This document shows, in pieces, positions 43,263 through 55,604 of a stretch of 64,000 bases of DNA. The notes under the pieces were generated by a model that worked only from the letters and a program-made list of their open reading frames with translations, had not been told where the DNA came from and ran no database searches. The DNA comes from Dentipellis sp. KUC8613 (lineage: Eukaryota > Basidiomycota > Agaricomycetes > Russulales > Hericiaceae): contig NSJX01000015.1 in NCBI GenBank assembly GCA_002286715.1, positions 63,313-127,312 of the forward strand, written 5' to 3'. Each line of letters starts with the position of its first letter. Positions within the stretch are counted from its first letter, which is position 1. A program made the translations under genes and the position numbers.

Positions 43263-44431
43263 TATCGAGACGTGTTCTCGGAAGGGAAGGGTATGTTAGT
43301 GAACGTCGTGACTTGTCGATGAGTACGGTGTACCGGCGCCGGATTAGCTGGAGTAAAGAGGGAGGAGAGAGGCGAGCTCGAATGTGATCAGCCGGGGGCT
43401 TAGATCATGGTCCTAAATAAACCGACAGTCGTTCAGTCCCACTCTTCGTAGTTGTTACACTAGACCGAGTTATGGCAACGGACGAGAGCCCGTATCATCT
43501 GGCTTCAATAAGAAAGTCGTGAGAGCGTGCGTAGCCGATCTATTGACAATTGAACAACTCGTGAGTATACAAAAGCTGCGTATCCGATAGCGGTGCTGTA
43601 CACCTTCTCGTCGCCTCAGTACCTACGAAGAAATGCGTCAGTGTTTCCAGGGACACGGCAGGATCATGAATTGTTGGGAAACACACATCAACCAGTACGC
43701 AAATGAGTAGCATCCCTCCCTTCCTCGTCATTTCCGGCTTCTTTCTGGAGAGAGATGAAGCTGGAAAACAATAAGCACACCTGGGGCATGAGCTGTTTTA
43801 GCACTGCCCCACTCAGCTCCGGACTAGAAAGAAGATGATAATTTAAATACTTGCATACGGAATCCTCAAAAGGCGTTGAGAGGGCCTCGGGCAGGAATAC
43901 TTCGCTGGCGTCGTGGTATACGCCGGCAGCAGTGCCGGCGTATTTTCGGGCGCCGCCGGCAAGGACCGAGTCCACATCTCATGAGTCCTCTTGCGTACTC
44001 AGGCTTTACTTTCAATTTGACTCTACTCGCCTCGTTCCTGTAGTGGCTCTACATTGGCCGTTCTGAATGTGAAATATTCACGAGGTGAGCATGAACAGCC
44101 TGACGTTATTGCGACGACGACCGTTCACTCTAGGTTCCATCGAAAGAACAAGGACTACCGTCCTAAGCCCTATTTCCGAATAGAGTACAAGGATTCAAAA
44201 GTAATGTACCTTTTGTAACTGCTTCATGAATGTCTTGAGTTTAGAAGACAGACTGGAGTAACATGTCAGCTGTGAACTGCTACGAAGCAATGTTTGTTGG
44301 CTCTCGAGTTCACATCAGTCGAAATGCAAACCATGCAGGAGGATTTTCTCGGGAGAGCGCCGTAACAAACGCACAGGCGTTGGCCGCAGCCCCCGGGCTA
44401 CATTGTGCTCAATATGGACAATGTCTTGATA
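43263..44431. other. Spacer between cassettes 5 and 6
   Basis: Holds the B5 promoter (43330-43425), the shared spacer segment (43590-43665), a perfect hairpin (43918-43943), and the conserved upstream block (44138-44193) preceded by a GTGAGC...CTCTAG pair (44083-44134). No gene supported. Confidence 0.5.
43918..43943. other. Perfect 11-bp stem, 4-base loop hairpin
   Basis: atacgccggca, loop gcag, tgccggcgtat. Both arms match completely. It lies in the cassette 5/6 spacer, roughly where other spacers carry the GC-rich motif. Confidence 0.85.
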
Positions 44432-44557
44432 TATAAAAGTGCGTATCTCGCTGTGATGCCCATACTTTGAGTCACTGCCCAGGCCACTGAGGTGAGTGGC
44501 CCCCGTGACGCTCCCCGAGCCCCGTTCGCTAAATCACAATGTCCGTCGTTGTTACAG
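44432..44557 (+). promoter_or_regulatory. Core promoter and 5'UTR intron of A6
   Basis: TATAAAAG at 44432-44439, GTGAGT donor at 44492, TTACAG acceptor at 44557 (66 bases). Confidence 0.65.
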
Positions 44558-44596
44558 TATTACACGCGCATACGCTATCTCTCGTCTCTCCTTGCC

Positions 44597-45314
44597 ATGT
44601 CGAGCTGGTCTGCAGGCTGCGACTCCATCACCACTCTTTCCTCAGCGTCGCCCGAACCCAATCCAACCATCTCATCACCTGCGCCTCCGAGGAGAGACCC
44701 TCACAGCCGCAGTGCATCGCTTTCGGAAAAGAAACGAAAGAATAAAGCACGCCTTCCAGAAGACCCGGCCGTCGTTGCAGCATGCAATGCTCGCGCGGCA
44801 GACGAGTTTTACAAAGTGCAGAGGGAATGGGGCTGCTACCATTGGCGTGCACGGCCCAAGTCGCGTCGCGAAGAGCTGCAGAGGCTGCCCGCGTGTCAGT
44901 TCATTTACATATTGCACCAATAATCGCTAATTGGGTAGCCATATAGTATGCAATGACTTCGAGTCTTTCGATAAACAAATGGCGTATAATTCGCCGGAAG
45001 ACCACGGATTGCACGCTGAAATCCGCGCTGAGATGCACGAGCGCAGGAAATTGGAGATGCAGAAAGAACGAGAAGCCCGAATGCAGCCAGGCAGAGAGAT
45101 TCACGCACGCATGATGCAGCGTGCGGAAGCGCTGCAGCGCGACGTCGAGAAGCACCTTGAAAATATCAGTGTGTATGAGCAAAATGTGGACAGATTGGAG
45201 CAAAGGATGGGAGAATTTGCACACGAAGTACGCGAGTACGGTGTGCAGAAGATAATTCGTGGACGGATGGCCCATCAGATCGACTTCGGGCGCCAAGGGA
45301 GGCACAGTCTTTAA
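44597..45314 (+). CDS. A6: A-type cassette protein
   Basis: Exons 44597-44894 and 44947-45314 (52-base intron, phase 1) give 221 residues, the shortest A protein. N-terminus MSSWSAGCDSITTLSSASPE pairs it with A5. Basic patch KKRKNKARLPEDPAVV. Core: REWGCYHWRARPKSRREELQ and LCNDFESFDKQM. The coil is rich in Met, Arg and Glu (ERRKLEMQKEREARMQPG) and ends HEVREYGVQ. It converges on B6 with 148 bases between stops, the widest pair. Function unknown. Confidence 0.76.
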
Positions 45315-45462
45315 TATGTTTTCTAGTTTCCTATGTATTTACGGAAAGCTACTACAATTTGATCATTACTGGAGGTATTATCATTACTACGCAAAGCGTC
45401 AATCCTACGATGCGCTGTAACACAGTGATGCAATAATCAGGTCGCTTCGTACGGTAGCAGTT

Positions 45463-46612
45463 CTACTGCGAAAGCATGCCCTTGTAATAACGCAGCTCTG
45501 TTTCAGAGCGTTGCCAAGCAGCACATACATTGTTGTATTGCGCTGTCTTAAGTTGCAGTCTTGCTTCGCTCACGGCTAGTTGTGATTGTAGAGATGTCTC
45601 AGAGGCTTCAAAGGCTGTTCGCATGCTTGCCTGTTGCGCAAGCAGGTCATTTCTTTCAATCGTCGCAGATTCCTGGACTTTCGCGTGAGTAATCTCATCC
45701 TCACACTGACGGGGCCATCGTACATACCTTTTGAGCCTCAAGCTGACGTTCGACGTCTTCTAGACGACGTTCATTAGAGCGACATCTGTGGTCTAGGTTG
45801 CAAATAGTCTCTTCATCCCTGTCAAAGCGAGCGATCGCTGAACCAAAGATGAGTCTCTGCCTCCACCTTCGAGATGATAGAATAGTATACGTACCTCCCG
45901 CTAGGGCCGTCCTATTGTTGTACTCCTGCCCATATGCCAGTTGAGGGAGCCTTTCTTTGATGATGCTCAAATGCTCCTTGTCGGTTGCACGGCGATTTGC
46001 AGCACTCTTCGCCATCTTCTTCTTCTGCTCTGCGGTCCTCGGGTGAGTAGTGCGATTCTTTGAGGTAATGCAGCCATCTGCGTGAATGAAGTTAGCAGAC
46101 ACTCCGCCAATACCCTCGTCATTCCCAGAAGCAGCCTGCGAAGAACGCCGTTTCGCTGGAACGCGAGTGTCACGTTCGTCATCGGGATTATAGACCCATG
46201 GTCCTGCATCTCGCAGGCTGTCGTGGACCGAATTGACCGAGAACTGAGACTCGTAGTGGAAGACCGGCTTCTCGTGTTGATAGGCGGGGACTTGGAATTC
46301 GGACGTTGCAGCCTCCCATGGTTCGGGTGTGACCGATGCCGTCTGACCACGACTACGCGAAATCGCAGTAGAGTTATACAGCGTTGGTACAGGAGCATAG
46401 ATAGCAGAGCCAGCGATTCCAGAGTCGATATTATTAACTCTATACGGGTTTTGCTGATACGCATTAGTATTTTGCACGCGAGACGGTGATCTCGACGACC
46501 TACGAGAACGTCAGTACCGGGATGAAGGGCAAGATCGACGGACTCACGATTGGCCACGGTAGAAGTCTACGTCAGGGAACGCGTTCGTCCCAACGTATCG
46601 GTGTGGTTGCAT
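45463..46612 (-). CDS. B6: B-type cassette protein, bHLH-like plus coiled coil
   Basis: Exons 46612-46548, 46499-45895, 45837-45728 and 45672-45463 give 329 residues. The third intron is 55 bases (GTATGT...GTCCAG), not a multiple of three, so it must be spliced to join QK to ESATIERND. This is independent support for the third intron besides B3. Start MQPHRYVGTNAFPDVDFYRG. bHLH-like segment NRRATDKEHLSIIKERLP and RTALAGAIARFDRDE. Exon 3 is nine bases shorter than in the other B genes. Upstream TTAAG box near 46772. It is the last cassette; beyond it the repeat pattern ends. Confidence 0.73.
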
Positions 46613-47700
46613 TATACGGGATTAGCGTTGAAAAGATAGAGTACAATCGTGAATGTCGTGACCTGTCTTTCAGTGTGGGATCCCGGAGCAGGATCGAGCT
46701 AAGAGGGTGTGTATGAGAACGTAGAGAAGGTGTCGAGTTGTGGTGAGCCTGAGGCTTGGATCGTGGTCTTAAGTAGAGGTGCCGACTCGTAGGACATCTC
46801 TGAGTTACTGCGACACAAAAGGCAGCGTTGCTTGAAGCTGAACTATACAAACTCGCACCATAGGGTTGCAACTGGATCCAACAACAAGGTCGTGAAGATC
46901 TGTGCGACCTAGCAGATCAGTCGTTGCGACGAGTATACAATAGCAGACCTATTTGCTATCATTCTGATCAGAGGAAGCGCTGTGCGCTCTTTCATTGTCT
47001 CACTATCCGTGAATGCGAGGTTTTCAGTGCTACCAGATAGAAAGACAAAAAAGAGTAGCGGTGTTACCTATACAACTGAGCGAAAGCTTGAATAATCAAT
47101 CCTTCGTGGATTGGCTTTCGGAGGAGTCAGAAATGTTGACGGGCTGCGAAACAATAGTAAGCATGTCCAGAGAGCAAATATTCACACCTTCAAGGTCGCG
47201 CGGGGTGAGATTTGATCAACCCGAAACATAGCGAGATGCTCTATCTTATAGTGACTCCTAGCATCATGGTAGAACTTGAAGGAGGAATGCGTTGCGGGGA
47301 AATTGAAGATGTCAATATTTCACTGTCACATGATACTGCATCACGTGCCATGGGGGATATGCTGCTATCTCTTCGTCTTTTGGGCACTGTCCTCCTTGGA
47401 CTCATATCCTCGCCCCACTCATCCTGAAGGTACGTGTTAGCATCTATCATTCAGCGTAACTTAACTTATTTGCTTTCGTAGCTTTTCGCAGTCTGGCGGA
47501 CCGGCTAACGACGTCTGAGTACAAGGGCTTGGTTGACGTGGCGTTGCTAAATCAGTCTTCGTCTTTCTGATACTCTATCGGCCAAACACTTATAACTGCT
47601 GGCTCAGGTACCAGAGAGTGTCTTCGTTGGCGACCCCCGCGACAAACGACTGAAGACTTTATGCGCGTAGCCTGACCCGGCGTCTGTCTATCCTTGCCTC
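46613..47700. other. Right end of the array and promoter region of the SUN gene
   Basis: 46680-46790 is the B6 promoter. From about 46900 no cassette sequence is recognised. Short frames at 47013-47450 are unsupported. No TATA box is obvious before the next gene; a pyrimidine-rich leader (gtctgtctatccttgcctc) precedes its ATG. Confidence 0.45.
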
Positions 47701-50473
47701 ATGCAACTGCCTTCAGCGCTCCTCGCCTTGCTTTTCGCACATGCCACGTTAGCGACCCCGTCAACGCCCAATGACCTCTTCCATGCCCTTTCAGCGCTTG
47801 CTCCTCGCCCACCGGAGCCCCCTATCTGCTGTCTCAAGCCGCTGACTCCACTTGAACCTGTCGACGAAGACATCTTCCTTTCTTTTGAGGAATGGAAGGC
47901 ACGTCGCATTGCAGAGGGAACGTCACACAAGGATCCACAAACTAGCGCGGGGACGAATGGCGGACATGACCCTGCGACAGACGCAGCCGCGTCACCGCAG
48001 CAGAATGCTAGTGCGAACTCTTCTCCAGCACCTCCGCATGCGGAGGTCCTCGATAATGCAAGTTCGCCGCCACACGAGTCGCTCTCCCCACACTTCCGTG
48101 TGCCCCTTACGGACCGTTTTAACTATGCTTCACTTGACTGTTCCGCGCGCGTACATACTGCGCATCGCGGTGCAAAGAGCGTTGCGAACATTCTCTCCGG
48201 AAAGAAGGATCGGTACATGCTCAGTCCTTGCGCTGCGCCACGCCAGTTCGTCGTGGTCGAGCTATGCGAAGACATCTGGATCGATACTGTTCAGCTTGCA
48301 AACTTCGAGTTCTTCAGTGGTGTCTTCAAAGAGTTCACGGTCAGCGTATCTGGGACTTACACGACGGAACCGGAAGGATGGACGGTAGTAGGAACTTACA
48401 TGGCGAAGAATGTCAGGGGTGTCCAGGTTCGTCATACCTTTTTTGACCGATGCGGCATATGCTAAGCATCATATGGTAGTCATTCCATCCCCCGACGTCT
48501 GTGCGCGATTTTTATCGCTTCATTCGCATCGACTTCCATTCACACTACGGGAACGAGTATTACTGTCCGATCTCTCTCCTTCGGGTATATGGTCTCACGC
48601 ATTTGGAGCAGTACAAGTGGGACATATGGGAAGCGGAGAGCCGAGCGAAGCAGGAGCAGGTCGCACCCGTTGCCGTTCCAGCAGAAGTCATTGAAGAGCC
48701 ACCTCGACCGGAACAAACACCTGCGCTGGCAGACGGATCACTCCAAGTGGGAGAAACGCCTCCTGGCACCGCTGAGGCGACGCAAGTTGCCGCCAGCTTG
48801 CATTCTGTTTCCGAATCCCTGGACCCTGAAGGGTACATGCGACATAGTACAGACATTGCAAGGTCTCGCAACCCTACGGGGGAGACACCCACGTCGACTG
48901 ATGGTCCTTCTTCACCTAGTCTTCATGACTCCAACGAACCTGCTCATGCCACCATGCACTCTTCCGATGCTTCTCAAAAGCCTCCTGGTTCGGAATATAG
49001 CTCAGGACAATACACTACATCATCAACTAATAGATCCACGATCTCTATCACCCCATCTGTATCATTATCGGCTCGCTCGGAACAAACATTATCTATTTCT
49101 TCCTCTCCTTCCGGATCGCACTCGCACACTCACAGCATACCCCCTGATCCCTCACACCAACATACCGACTCGCCTCATCAACCGCACGCATCTGAATCCC
49201 CTGCTCTATCGCATCCTCCATCTAGCTTTGCTTCACACAATGCCTCCGCATCCGCGTCTACCATCTCTCTTTCTTCATCTACCCTTATCCCCCTCGTGCC
49301 GCCACTCCCTCCATCGGTCCCCTCTACCGGCGAATCCATCTACCGGACGATTATGAACCGCCTCACTGCACTCGAGGCCAACAACACTCTGTATGCCCGA
49401 TACGTTGAGGAGCAGACTGCAGGCATCCGTGAGGTGCTGCGGCGCCTCGGTGAGGACGTCGGTCGCCTTGAGGGCATAGGCAAGGCGCAGGCACAGGTGT
49501 ACAAGCGTGCCGCACAGGATTTCGAGAGGCAGCGTAGACGCATGGAGGTCGAGCAACGTGAGCTCATCACCAAGGTTAATTATCTTGCCGATGAGGTGCG
49601 TGCCTTCTAGCATTGCTTCGATGCAGGCGATTGACAGTCTTCCCTGCAGATCGTGTTGGAGAAGCGCCTTGGTATCCTGCAGCTCTGTCTCTTATTGGCT
49701 GTCCTCGTCTTTTTGGGCCTCACGCGTGGCTCACGAAGTGAGCTTCTGGAAGCCCGCCGTGGCGGTGCGACGATGATGCGCGAATGGGGACGTCGCAACC
49801 TCAGCCTCAGCGGTGACTGGGTGAACCGCTTCCGCGGGCGCAGCCGCAGCCTCACACCATCTCCAGGCGACTCGACACCTGTTGCCACCGAGGGAAACGG
49901 TGCGTCCGATAAAGCTACGATCCTGCAGACGCGGATGCTGATGAGCTCGGTGCGATTGCAGACGACAAGGTCCGCTTCCCGTCCCGGAGTGCCCAGCCCA
50001 CTGCCCTCGGCACATCGGAGAAGCCTCGGCAATTTCGAGGCGTGGGCATCGGGAGCGGTCCCGTCACGCCCACGAGCTCGCGGCGTTCCGCGATGGGGTC
50101 GGGTGTTCCGCGCACACCTACGCTGCGCACACCGCGGTATCACGGGTTATACCAGACGCCCGGTGGGCGTCCTGGTCTGCAGCGCTCTAACTCCCATGGG
50201 TCAGCTGGCGGTGGACATGCGCCGGGCAACGTCGTCGTCTTGAATCCAGTACCGCGTTCTGCGAGGCGGTGGGCGCGGAGTGCACATCTGCACGAAGTGA
50301 GGAGGGCAGAGGGTGTAGTGTCGCCTGCTGGGAAGGACGATGGCGGGAGACATTTGTCACCGCTGAGGGTTGTGACGAACCAGACGATGGTGGGAGAGAA
50401 GGTCAAGGAGAAGGTGGAGGATGCTGAGGGCTGGGTAGATACGGACGCAGAGGATGGCGGCACTAGTTGGTAG
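47701..50473 (+). CDS. SLP1: SUN-domain ER/nuclear-envelope protein, Slp1/SUCO type
   Basis: Exons 47701-48426, 48480-49595, 49650-49899 and 49962-50473 give 867 residues. A signal peptide (MQLPSALLALLFAHATLA) is followed by a lumenal acidic motif (FLSFEEWKARRIAEG) typical of this family. The SUN domain spans about 139-292 (RFNYASLDCSARV, KDRYMLSPCAAP, FEFFSGVFKEFTVSVSG, YRFIRIDFHSHYGNEYYCP, LRVYG). A long Ser/Thr/Pro linker, a coiled coil (about 527-614) and one transmembrane helix (about 620-640, LQLCLLLAVLVFLGL) precede a 225-residue Arg/Ser-rich cytosolic tail. Yeast Slp1 works with Emp65 in the ER to guard folding of membrane proteins; the same role is inferred here. The last intron is set by frame: the 62-base choice joins EGN to DDKVRFP. 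Confidence 0.92.
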
Positions 50474-53404
50474 GTCCTGGCTTGTGTCGTCTCCACGCGT
50501 GTGCCGGAGGGTGCATGGTTTACTTGTTTGGTGCGCCTATCTCAGCCGTGTTGGCGTTTCTAGTTCCAACTATATCTTCTGGCGCTACATTGAAATGATC
50601 CAGGCGCGGCGACCTCGACAATGAAGTGCTCCAAGTTTGCTGCCCATTTGTATCCGCTGCTCCGTTTGGAATCCCTGGCAGAATGGGGCTCCAGGCATTT
50701 CTAGCTTCTCCGAGCGCCGAGGAAAGACCTCGTCATGCGATACTATTATAGGAGGAGGAACTCCTGAGTACCGTTCATTGTATCGACGAGCTGAAAATTT
50801 TCAGTCGGGGGTTTCGTTCCAAGGTTCGGCCACTGCTTAGAGCCTTTCATGCTATTTGGTCGTTCGAGTCTTTGCAGTGAGATAATGGAGTCGCATTTTA
50901 CAGAGGCTTCTCGTCCTGGCATCCCGAACGTGTGGACTTATACCGCTGTTCGGGTCGGTTTCGGTTGGCAGCCTTGGAGTGTGTCAAGAACACATGGATG
51001 CGCTACGGATGCACCCCACTCATTGAATGTATCTCCGGTACGGGTTTACGCAACTTCCTGAGCTGGTGTCCCATTTACTCAATTGTTCAGCACGCGCAGC
51101 GCGGGTTTCAATGCCTCGTAAGGGTCTTGTCCCCGGAGCAGTGAGTCGGCAATATTCTCCACAATGACGATGCGTCTCTCCGTCTCTCTTACGTGGTGGC
51201 TGGGACCCTACGCCTCGCCTATGTCTAGAAGACTCCAATTTGATTCGCGGAGTCCCGTACATGCGCGAATGTCCCTAGGCCTTTGAGCTTGTTTGGCCGA
51301 TGTCTAAATTTGGACTCAGTAAGCTGTTTTACTTCAGCAGTTCACATAGTTTAACCATTGACGTCGTGCTATAAGTGCCCGTGAGCGAGTACGTGGAACC
51401 GGAACGAGGCGGACTCACCCCGCTATAAGTGTCGGAAGCGTGTGGTTCACTTCACAGTTTCAACTCCAGCTCGGGTTGCACGGCGTCCTCATATACCAGA
51501 ATATCAAGGCCCCGTCCATCGTTGGCATCCGTCATTGTGATTTGTGAATCGGGAAGCTGTCTCAACGTAGTCCGGAGCTCTGTTATTTCCGCCTATGCTC
51601 ACGCCCAGTCAAAGATAAGAACAAGGCATATACTCGTCTCCAAAGCCATGAGTTGAACTCTGGCTCAGTATCCCATACGTGTCAAAGCCCTTTCTTTTCT
51701 TTTCAACGTACAACCATGTTGTCACCCACATGTATTACTGGTCTGGCCTTTATCAAGGGCCAAGTCTATCATCTTTTGAGGTGTGTCTCGCCACATCTTA
51801 TGATAGCCTTCAATACTGACTATGGGCCAAACTGCATGGCCAACTATGCACGCAATCTCCCCATCGCGGTGACGATGCCCACTGGAAGGCATACACTGTA
51901 GCAAGTTCCGGGCCGTTTGACGTGGTGTTTCGTGTGAAATCGAAACTTCTGACAGCCGGGGCTCTCAGAAGCGACCTCGCTGCCCTCCGCCGTCCTTGAG
52001 CGGTCCGCAAAGCAAAATCTCCCCGTCCATTTCCGCGATAACCCAAAGAAGATGCCTTCCATCGATCCGATCAATCCGACGGGAAATGGCATTGACAGTA
52101 GAGTACACCAACAGCATAGTACTCCCCCGTGCAGGTAATGAGGACCATCTGGGAAAGGAATCTCCCACCGAGTTAGGGTTTCCACGGAGGACGCGCGGGC
52201 GCTGCGACCTTCGGAGTAAATACGCTGCCACCAGCCTTGCGCTTCGTTGCGTGTCGACATATTGCGCCCGCGCTGCTGGTCATTCACACCATAATGACAG
52301 GCTCTTATCTCGTCTAGCGATCTTATAGCCATCCGGCATCCGTACAGCAGACCGTTTACCCTTACCAAATGCCATACACACCTTGAGAAACCTACCTGGA
52401 CACATGTACAACACGTGGTCAGAATGTTTCGTGGATTGCGCGGTGAGGTTTGTCATTAATCAATCAAGTAGGCCACGACCTAACGGACGTACATCGAAGT
52501 CAATGTAGTTGGAAGAATGCCGTCCTCTCACAGCACCGGAGTCTGCGATAACGACCGTATCCTTAAATGTGAAGCCGACGTCTCAATGTCCTCGGAGAAA
52601 AGGACGGCGTAAAATCGCATGCCCAGTTTACGAAACTCCGATACGCCTCATGACACCACGCGGAGTAGGAAAAATGACGCTGACAAAAACATCTGTAGTT
52701 CGTCGTTCCCCGTACCTTGGCTTATTCTCCCCGCTATGTATGGCATGCAGGTCTCGCATCGATGCGGCTCGTGATGCTTTTTTCGCTCCGGACGCGAGGA
52801 TGTTGTATTCATGCGCTGTTCAACTTTCGGGAGTGGCAATCACCCCAGAATATACGCATCACGATCGCCACGCCTGGGTCCATTCATCCAGATGCCAAAA
52901 GACAAGAATGGTCCATAGTTGCGGAAGGGTTGTTCCCCTTTGAAGCGCACTCGTTCTGTCTTCAGTTCATGGTCGAGACAAGTATACTGTTCCTGAGACT
53001 AACTCGGAACGGCCATAATGCTTTTTGTCCACCCCGGAGACTTGGCCATTGCGTTGGCTCTGCAGTCGATGCACCGCGGCTCGTGTTCATCAACTCGTGC
53101 ACTCAGCGGCACTGATTTTCCGATTATCGCTCAATCGACCCACTTGCGCTTAGTTTACGTGGCGGGACCAGGTCCCAAGAAGTACACACACACCGAGAAT
53201 TTCGGCATTATGGTGATCTAATCGTCTTGTGACATTGAATCGGATCATCTGGAGTGTATGTACAACACGATGCATGGGCTCACATGAGTAGTCCGTTGGC
53301 GCTGATCGAGGGTCTGCACGCACAATCGTTATAGAGAGAACTTTCACTCAACCATACTGGGATTCTTCACGTTATACTTCCCCCATATAATCGCGAGAGT
53401 CGGC
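50474..53404. other. Long intergenic region, no supportable gene
   Basis: Nearly 3 kb with only short frames. The best is a pair of overlapping minus-strand frames at 51844-52368 (RIDRIDGRHLLWVIAEMDGE), which could be a decayed gene but has no start, splice or homologue I can name. No repeats or RNA genes seen. Confidence 0.4.
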
Positions 53405-53578
53405 CTATATAAGGCCCCCCCAACCGCTCTCTGAAAGGCAGGGTCTCCCCTCCCGTCCACCTACCTCTGGCCAAGCGGCTCCTCTCGCAAGGTCGATGTG
53501 GCCGCCGTTATCTTTTCTTTAGCCGTATGTCAATATTGTCTTCGTTCTCATTTTGATCTAACTTTCTTTTACCTGCAG
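53405..53578 (+). promoter_or_regulatory. TATA box and spliced leader of a putative small transcript
   Basis: TATATAAGG at about 53405, a C-rich leader, then GTATGT (53526) and ACCTGCAG (53578) bounding a probable 5'UTR intron of about 53 bases. Confidence 0.5.
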
Positions 53579-53630
53579 GGTCTACTGTGCTGCGGCTGGT
53601 TGACGAATTCTTGCAGCTTGGGACGATACG

Positions 53631-53948
53631 ATGCCGGCTGAGCGTCTACGCATTCTCCTGCATTGCATACGCGAAAGCGGTGAGTCCATATTCAACGCCT
53701 TTACTAGCCAAACAATGACGAGGAAGCGACGTCCTGCTTCCGGTGAAGTCGGGTTCAGCGGTTCCTAGTTTCTGACTTACTCGTTTTACCCAGTCGTCTT
53801 TCAATGGCCCCTTGCACATTGCCTGAGCTCGAGACGAGCTGCGAGACATGGCGATGCCGACTCCCGGAGCACACCTAGAGTGTTCCCGTTGCGGCACCGG
53901 TGCTCCAGTTCGCTCTCGAGTTCAATCAATCTTCAACGGATAAATTGA
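53631..53948 (+). CDS. Putative small Ser/Arg-rich protein (or noncoding transcript)
   Basis: Exons 53631-53679 and 53794-53948 would give 67 residues (start MPAERLRILLHCIRES; Ser-rich end SSSLSSSINLQRIN). Support is the TATA box and spliced leader upstream and the good donor GTGAGT at 53680. Against it: tiny size and no recognised family. The second exon is repeated downstream at 54045-54190, where the frame continues longer (DADSRSTSTVLPLRHRL). It could equally be a noncoding RNA. Confidence 0.25.
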
Positions 53949-54230
53949 ACGATGTGGACCTACATGCTGGCTCTCATCCGCGTAAGTTCTCGCGCCGCCT
54001 CAATCGTTTCTTAACACATGCTGATTTCGCCGTTTAGGCAATTTCGCCGGTCCCTTGGGGATTACTTGCGCTCGAGACGGTCTGTGACATGACGATGCCG
54101 ACTCCCGGAGCACATCCACGGTGCTCCCGTTGCGGCACCGGTTGTCCAGGTCCCTCTCGAGCTCAATCAATCCACAACAGACGGACGAAATACGTGGACC
54201 TGGGAGGAGGATTGTTTGCAGCAAATCTCG
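53800..54230. repeat. Tandem duplication, about 260-base period
   Basis: 53810-53945 and 54057-54200 are similar copies sharing gatgccgactcccggagcac and cgttgcggcaccggt. Each copy is preceded by a splice-acceptor-like site (ACCCAG; GTTTAG). Confidence 0.85.
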
Positions 54231-55604
54231 TAAGCTCTATTGCATTCCTTCGTCACCTGCGAGTGCCTGAATCCGTGATAGAGTCCTTTTCTGGCGGAGC
54301 GAGCGATGCTCGATAAATATAGCAGGCGGATACATGTTCTCGTTGACGCGCCGGGGCAACATCGCATCTATGATACACTTGGCCATCGAGCGAAGATGGG
54401 TACTATCAGTGGACACCACTTCGTTAATTTTCGAGTAAAAAAATCATAGCGAGACAAATAATCAGTTCTGTCTTTTCAAACTAAGACACGTAGATAGTAT
54501 ACCTTCCCAGCTAGCACTTCCAGGTGCTTTGACGCTGAAATGTGAATTTGACGCTTCGCAATAGAGGATTCAAGAGAGGGTACCAGTGTTCGTCAGTTTC
54601 TCCGCGGGATTGTCACGAAATGTCACGCTGCCGAAGCATGCCGAACTGAACTCCGCAACGATGAGCGCTCAAGATGGGGCTCAGGATTTACGTTTGCCGG
54701 AATGCCACCCTTATCGTTTACACTCCGATGTGGCTGAACACCCCTCAGTGTCACGCTTTTTGCTCCGTACTTGACTGACATACGAGTGCAGGGACGGTTT
54801 GCCTCGGAGAAATATGTTACCTACGTCTAACATCTGAAGGATCATTTGAGTGAAGTTTGAGTGTGATCGGTTTGCAACTGCGAGCAAGCGAGGCCAAAAT
54901 GTCAGAATACAACAAACATTCGAGCACTTATATTTAAATATCTCTACATCCACTGAAGCTTTTGCACCGCCGATTTCACGAGCCTGTAGATACTGAATTA
55001 TCACTATTTATGATGTAGTTATAGAAGCAATTGCACAGGGGGCGAAAGTGCTACAGGCGATTAACGAACACCGGGTCCCTAACGAAGTGGTGTCCACTGA
55101 TAGTAATATATAAAATTGCGGGGCAACGATGTTGTCAGATTCGCAAATTCCAAGATCAATTTCGGCAAGAAGTAACAAGTGCACATACCGCTTTTAAGAA
55201 AATGCAGTTTCGTGGCCAGCACAGATATAAGAATCCGTTTGCGACATGGATACGTGGTGAACGATATCTGAGAGGATTCGATTTGTTCGAAGGAAGAGAT
55301 TCGACTCGTAACGGGCTTAGCAGTATACTATATAACCTATTTATTTATATAAGCGCCGGCCCGGTCGGGTGCCCAAAGTCCACGTAGCCTTAGGCGCTCG
55401 TGGATATTACAATTAGTATCCCCACTTGAAGTCCCAAACACCTCCTCCCGGACTTTCATTGACCTCGTTTGCGCCATTAGTCGTAACACAATCATTCGAC
55501 CTATGATTGCCTTCTGCTACTAAAGGTCTTACTGGGTTTGGGCCATTCCACTCAAGCTACTCGACAATTCTTCGCCTCGCACCTTGCTACGCCCTTGGGT
55601 CATC
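53949..55604. other. Intergenic, AT-rich, upstream of ALG11
   Basis: Apart from the second copy of the tandem duplication I see nothing. The 118-codon frame at 55031 has AT-driven composition and no support. The ALG11 promoter should lie within the last 150 bases (pyrimidine-rich 55480-55600). Confidence 0.4.

Noticed and set aside
23868..46700. Mating-type homeodomain (HD1/HD2) locus
   Set aside because: Basidiomycete HD loci also have repeated gene pairs, but those pairs are divergent and encode WFxNxR homeodomains; here the pairs converge and no such motif is present.
49929..49961. Shorter 29-base intron in the SUN gene
   Set aside because: It would also restore frame but is below the normal minimum for fungal introns; the 62-base choice ending at 49961 has a branch-like gctgatg and also keeps the frame.
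51844..52368. 174-codon minus-strand frame
   Set aside because: No recognisable domain, no splice support and no promoter; kept only as a possible decayed gene in the intergenic note.
55031..55387. 118-codon plus-strand frame upstream of ALG11
   Set aside because: AT-rich region with biased amino-acid content, no start context, no domain.
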